Part shown: in pieces, positions 63,301 through 64,000 of the stretch | How positions within the stretch are numbered: the stretch's first letter is position 1 | Layout of the letters: each line of letters opens with the position of its first letter | Assembly (NCBI GenBank): GCA_035041965.1 | Contig: JAPYMA010003019.1 | Span: 62,001-126,000, forward strand | DNA: 64,000 nt | Origin: Anisakis pegreffii | Taxonomy: Eukaryota > Nematoda > Chromadorea > Rhabditida > Anisakidae | Direction of reading: 5' to 3' | Notes under the pieces: model-generated | What the model was told of the DNA's origin: nothing | Seen by the model: only the letters and a program-made list of their open reading frames with translations | Database searches by the model: none | Program-made: the position numbers and the translations under genes

Positions 63301-64000
63301 TAAATGAACAAAAAGCTTAACTGATGATAGGTATTGAATGTCAAAGTCGAAATGCGGATTAACATTCCTCAACAAATTTCTTTCTTGACTGAGTCCTGCT
63401 TTTCGTAGACAGCGTTTCTCTCTGAAAAGGCTTTGAGCCTAGAATATTGAGAATCTCAGAATTCAGCGAGAATTCAGCTAAACTCTTTCCGAGAATTCAG
63501 CGGAATTTCTTATTGGATTACGGGCAGGCTTCCCCTCACCCTACCTCACAGCATGATTTGATTTTGTGACTGAAAAAATATGGGTGAATTTGATCGAACT
63601 CAGTGATATGAGAATAAGAATTCTTGAGGTCAACGCCGCTCTGAGATAAACCACAATAGAAACTGCTGTATGCTGAATGAAGTTACCAATTTAAATTTTG
63701 AAATCCAGCATGATACTTTCATCGCGATGAACGAGAAAGATTTGTAAATGAAAGAATGACTTAAAAGATGGGATTTTTACATCGGTTGCGGTAGCAAACG
63801 ATGTGCGAATGGAAAAGAAAGGTAATCAACAGAGCAATTTGCATTGATCCGTACGCTTTAATCATTCGATTATCAACGTAGATGATAAGATACATGCATG
63901 AGATATGCTACAACTTCATCGAAATCGTTGTTTTGTTCCGTAACAATACACCACCAAACAGCACACAAATAAGATGATGCATCACAAGATGAATGTCATC
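60386..64000. other. Upstream region of wts-1, no gene recognised
   Basis: AT-rich non-coding DNA. It should contain the wts-1 promoter and any 5' UTR or trans-splice site, but I could not place a promoter or a strong tttcag acceptor next to the start codon. ORFs here are short (up to about 81 codons) and unremarkable. Confidence 0.5.

Overview
This is eukaryotic, AT-rich, intron-rich DNA, most likely from a nematode. Two spliced genes can be supported, both on the minus strand. The nematode call rests on inference: small exons among long introns, no operon-like bacterial features, and a repeat-tail protein style I associate with nematode cytoskeletal genes. The species cannot be named from the sequence.

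Left part (1-19695): the 3' part of a giant minus-strand gene. Six exons are readable in transcription order: 19695-19649, 19280-19092, 18844-18353, 17037-1919, 1767-1568 and 148-1, the last running off the window edge. The very large exon 17037-1919 carries a tandem array with a 480-nt (160-aa) period, made of two related modules of about 80 residues. Each module ends in a core of the type VSVYHSGRSDE. Many units are identical at the DNA level. Diverged single copies of the module flank the homogenised array on both sides. The assembly here is damaged: a 10-N gap at 15274-15283, an identical 888-nt unique segment on both sides of that gap, scrambled patches near 6841-7075, 7927-8000 and 12606-12655, and five copies of the same one-base deletion, each of which breaks the frame. 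A foldback, TIR-bounded, GC-rich element (685-1338) sits in the intron between the last two exons.

Middle (19696-48878): almost 29 kb with no gene I can support. It holds a clean 1196-bp non-autonomous hAT-type transposon (20513-21708, 11-bp perfect TIR, 8-bp TSD) and one copy of a 291-bp dispersed repeat (45412-45702). It may contain long 5' introns of the giant gene, true intergenic DNA, or both.

Right part (48879-60385): a complete 18-exon gene for the LATS/Warts kinase of the Hippo pathway (wts-1). My exon joins give 3138 nt in one open frame, 1045 residues, with UBA, MOB-binding, AGC kinase and hydrophobic-motif regions all recognisable. Six of its 17 inferred 3' splice sites have a purine at -3 (AAG or GAG), unusual for a nematode. 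Its introns hold a second, inverted copy of the 291-bp repeat, two copies of another diverged repeat, a likely hAT relic and a 158-codon antisense ORF of unknown meaning. From 60386 to 64000 I see only non-coding DNA, presumably including the wts-1 upstream region.

The two genes have no evident operon relationship. Any shared role in cell shape or the cortex would be inference only.
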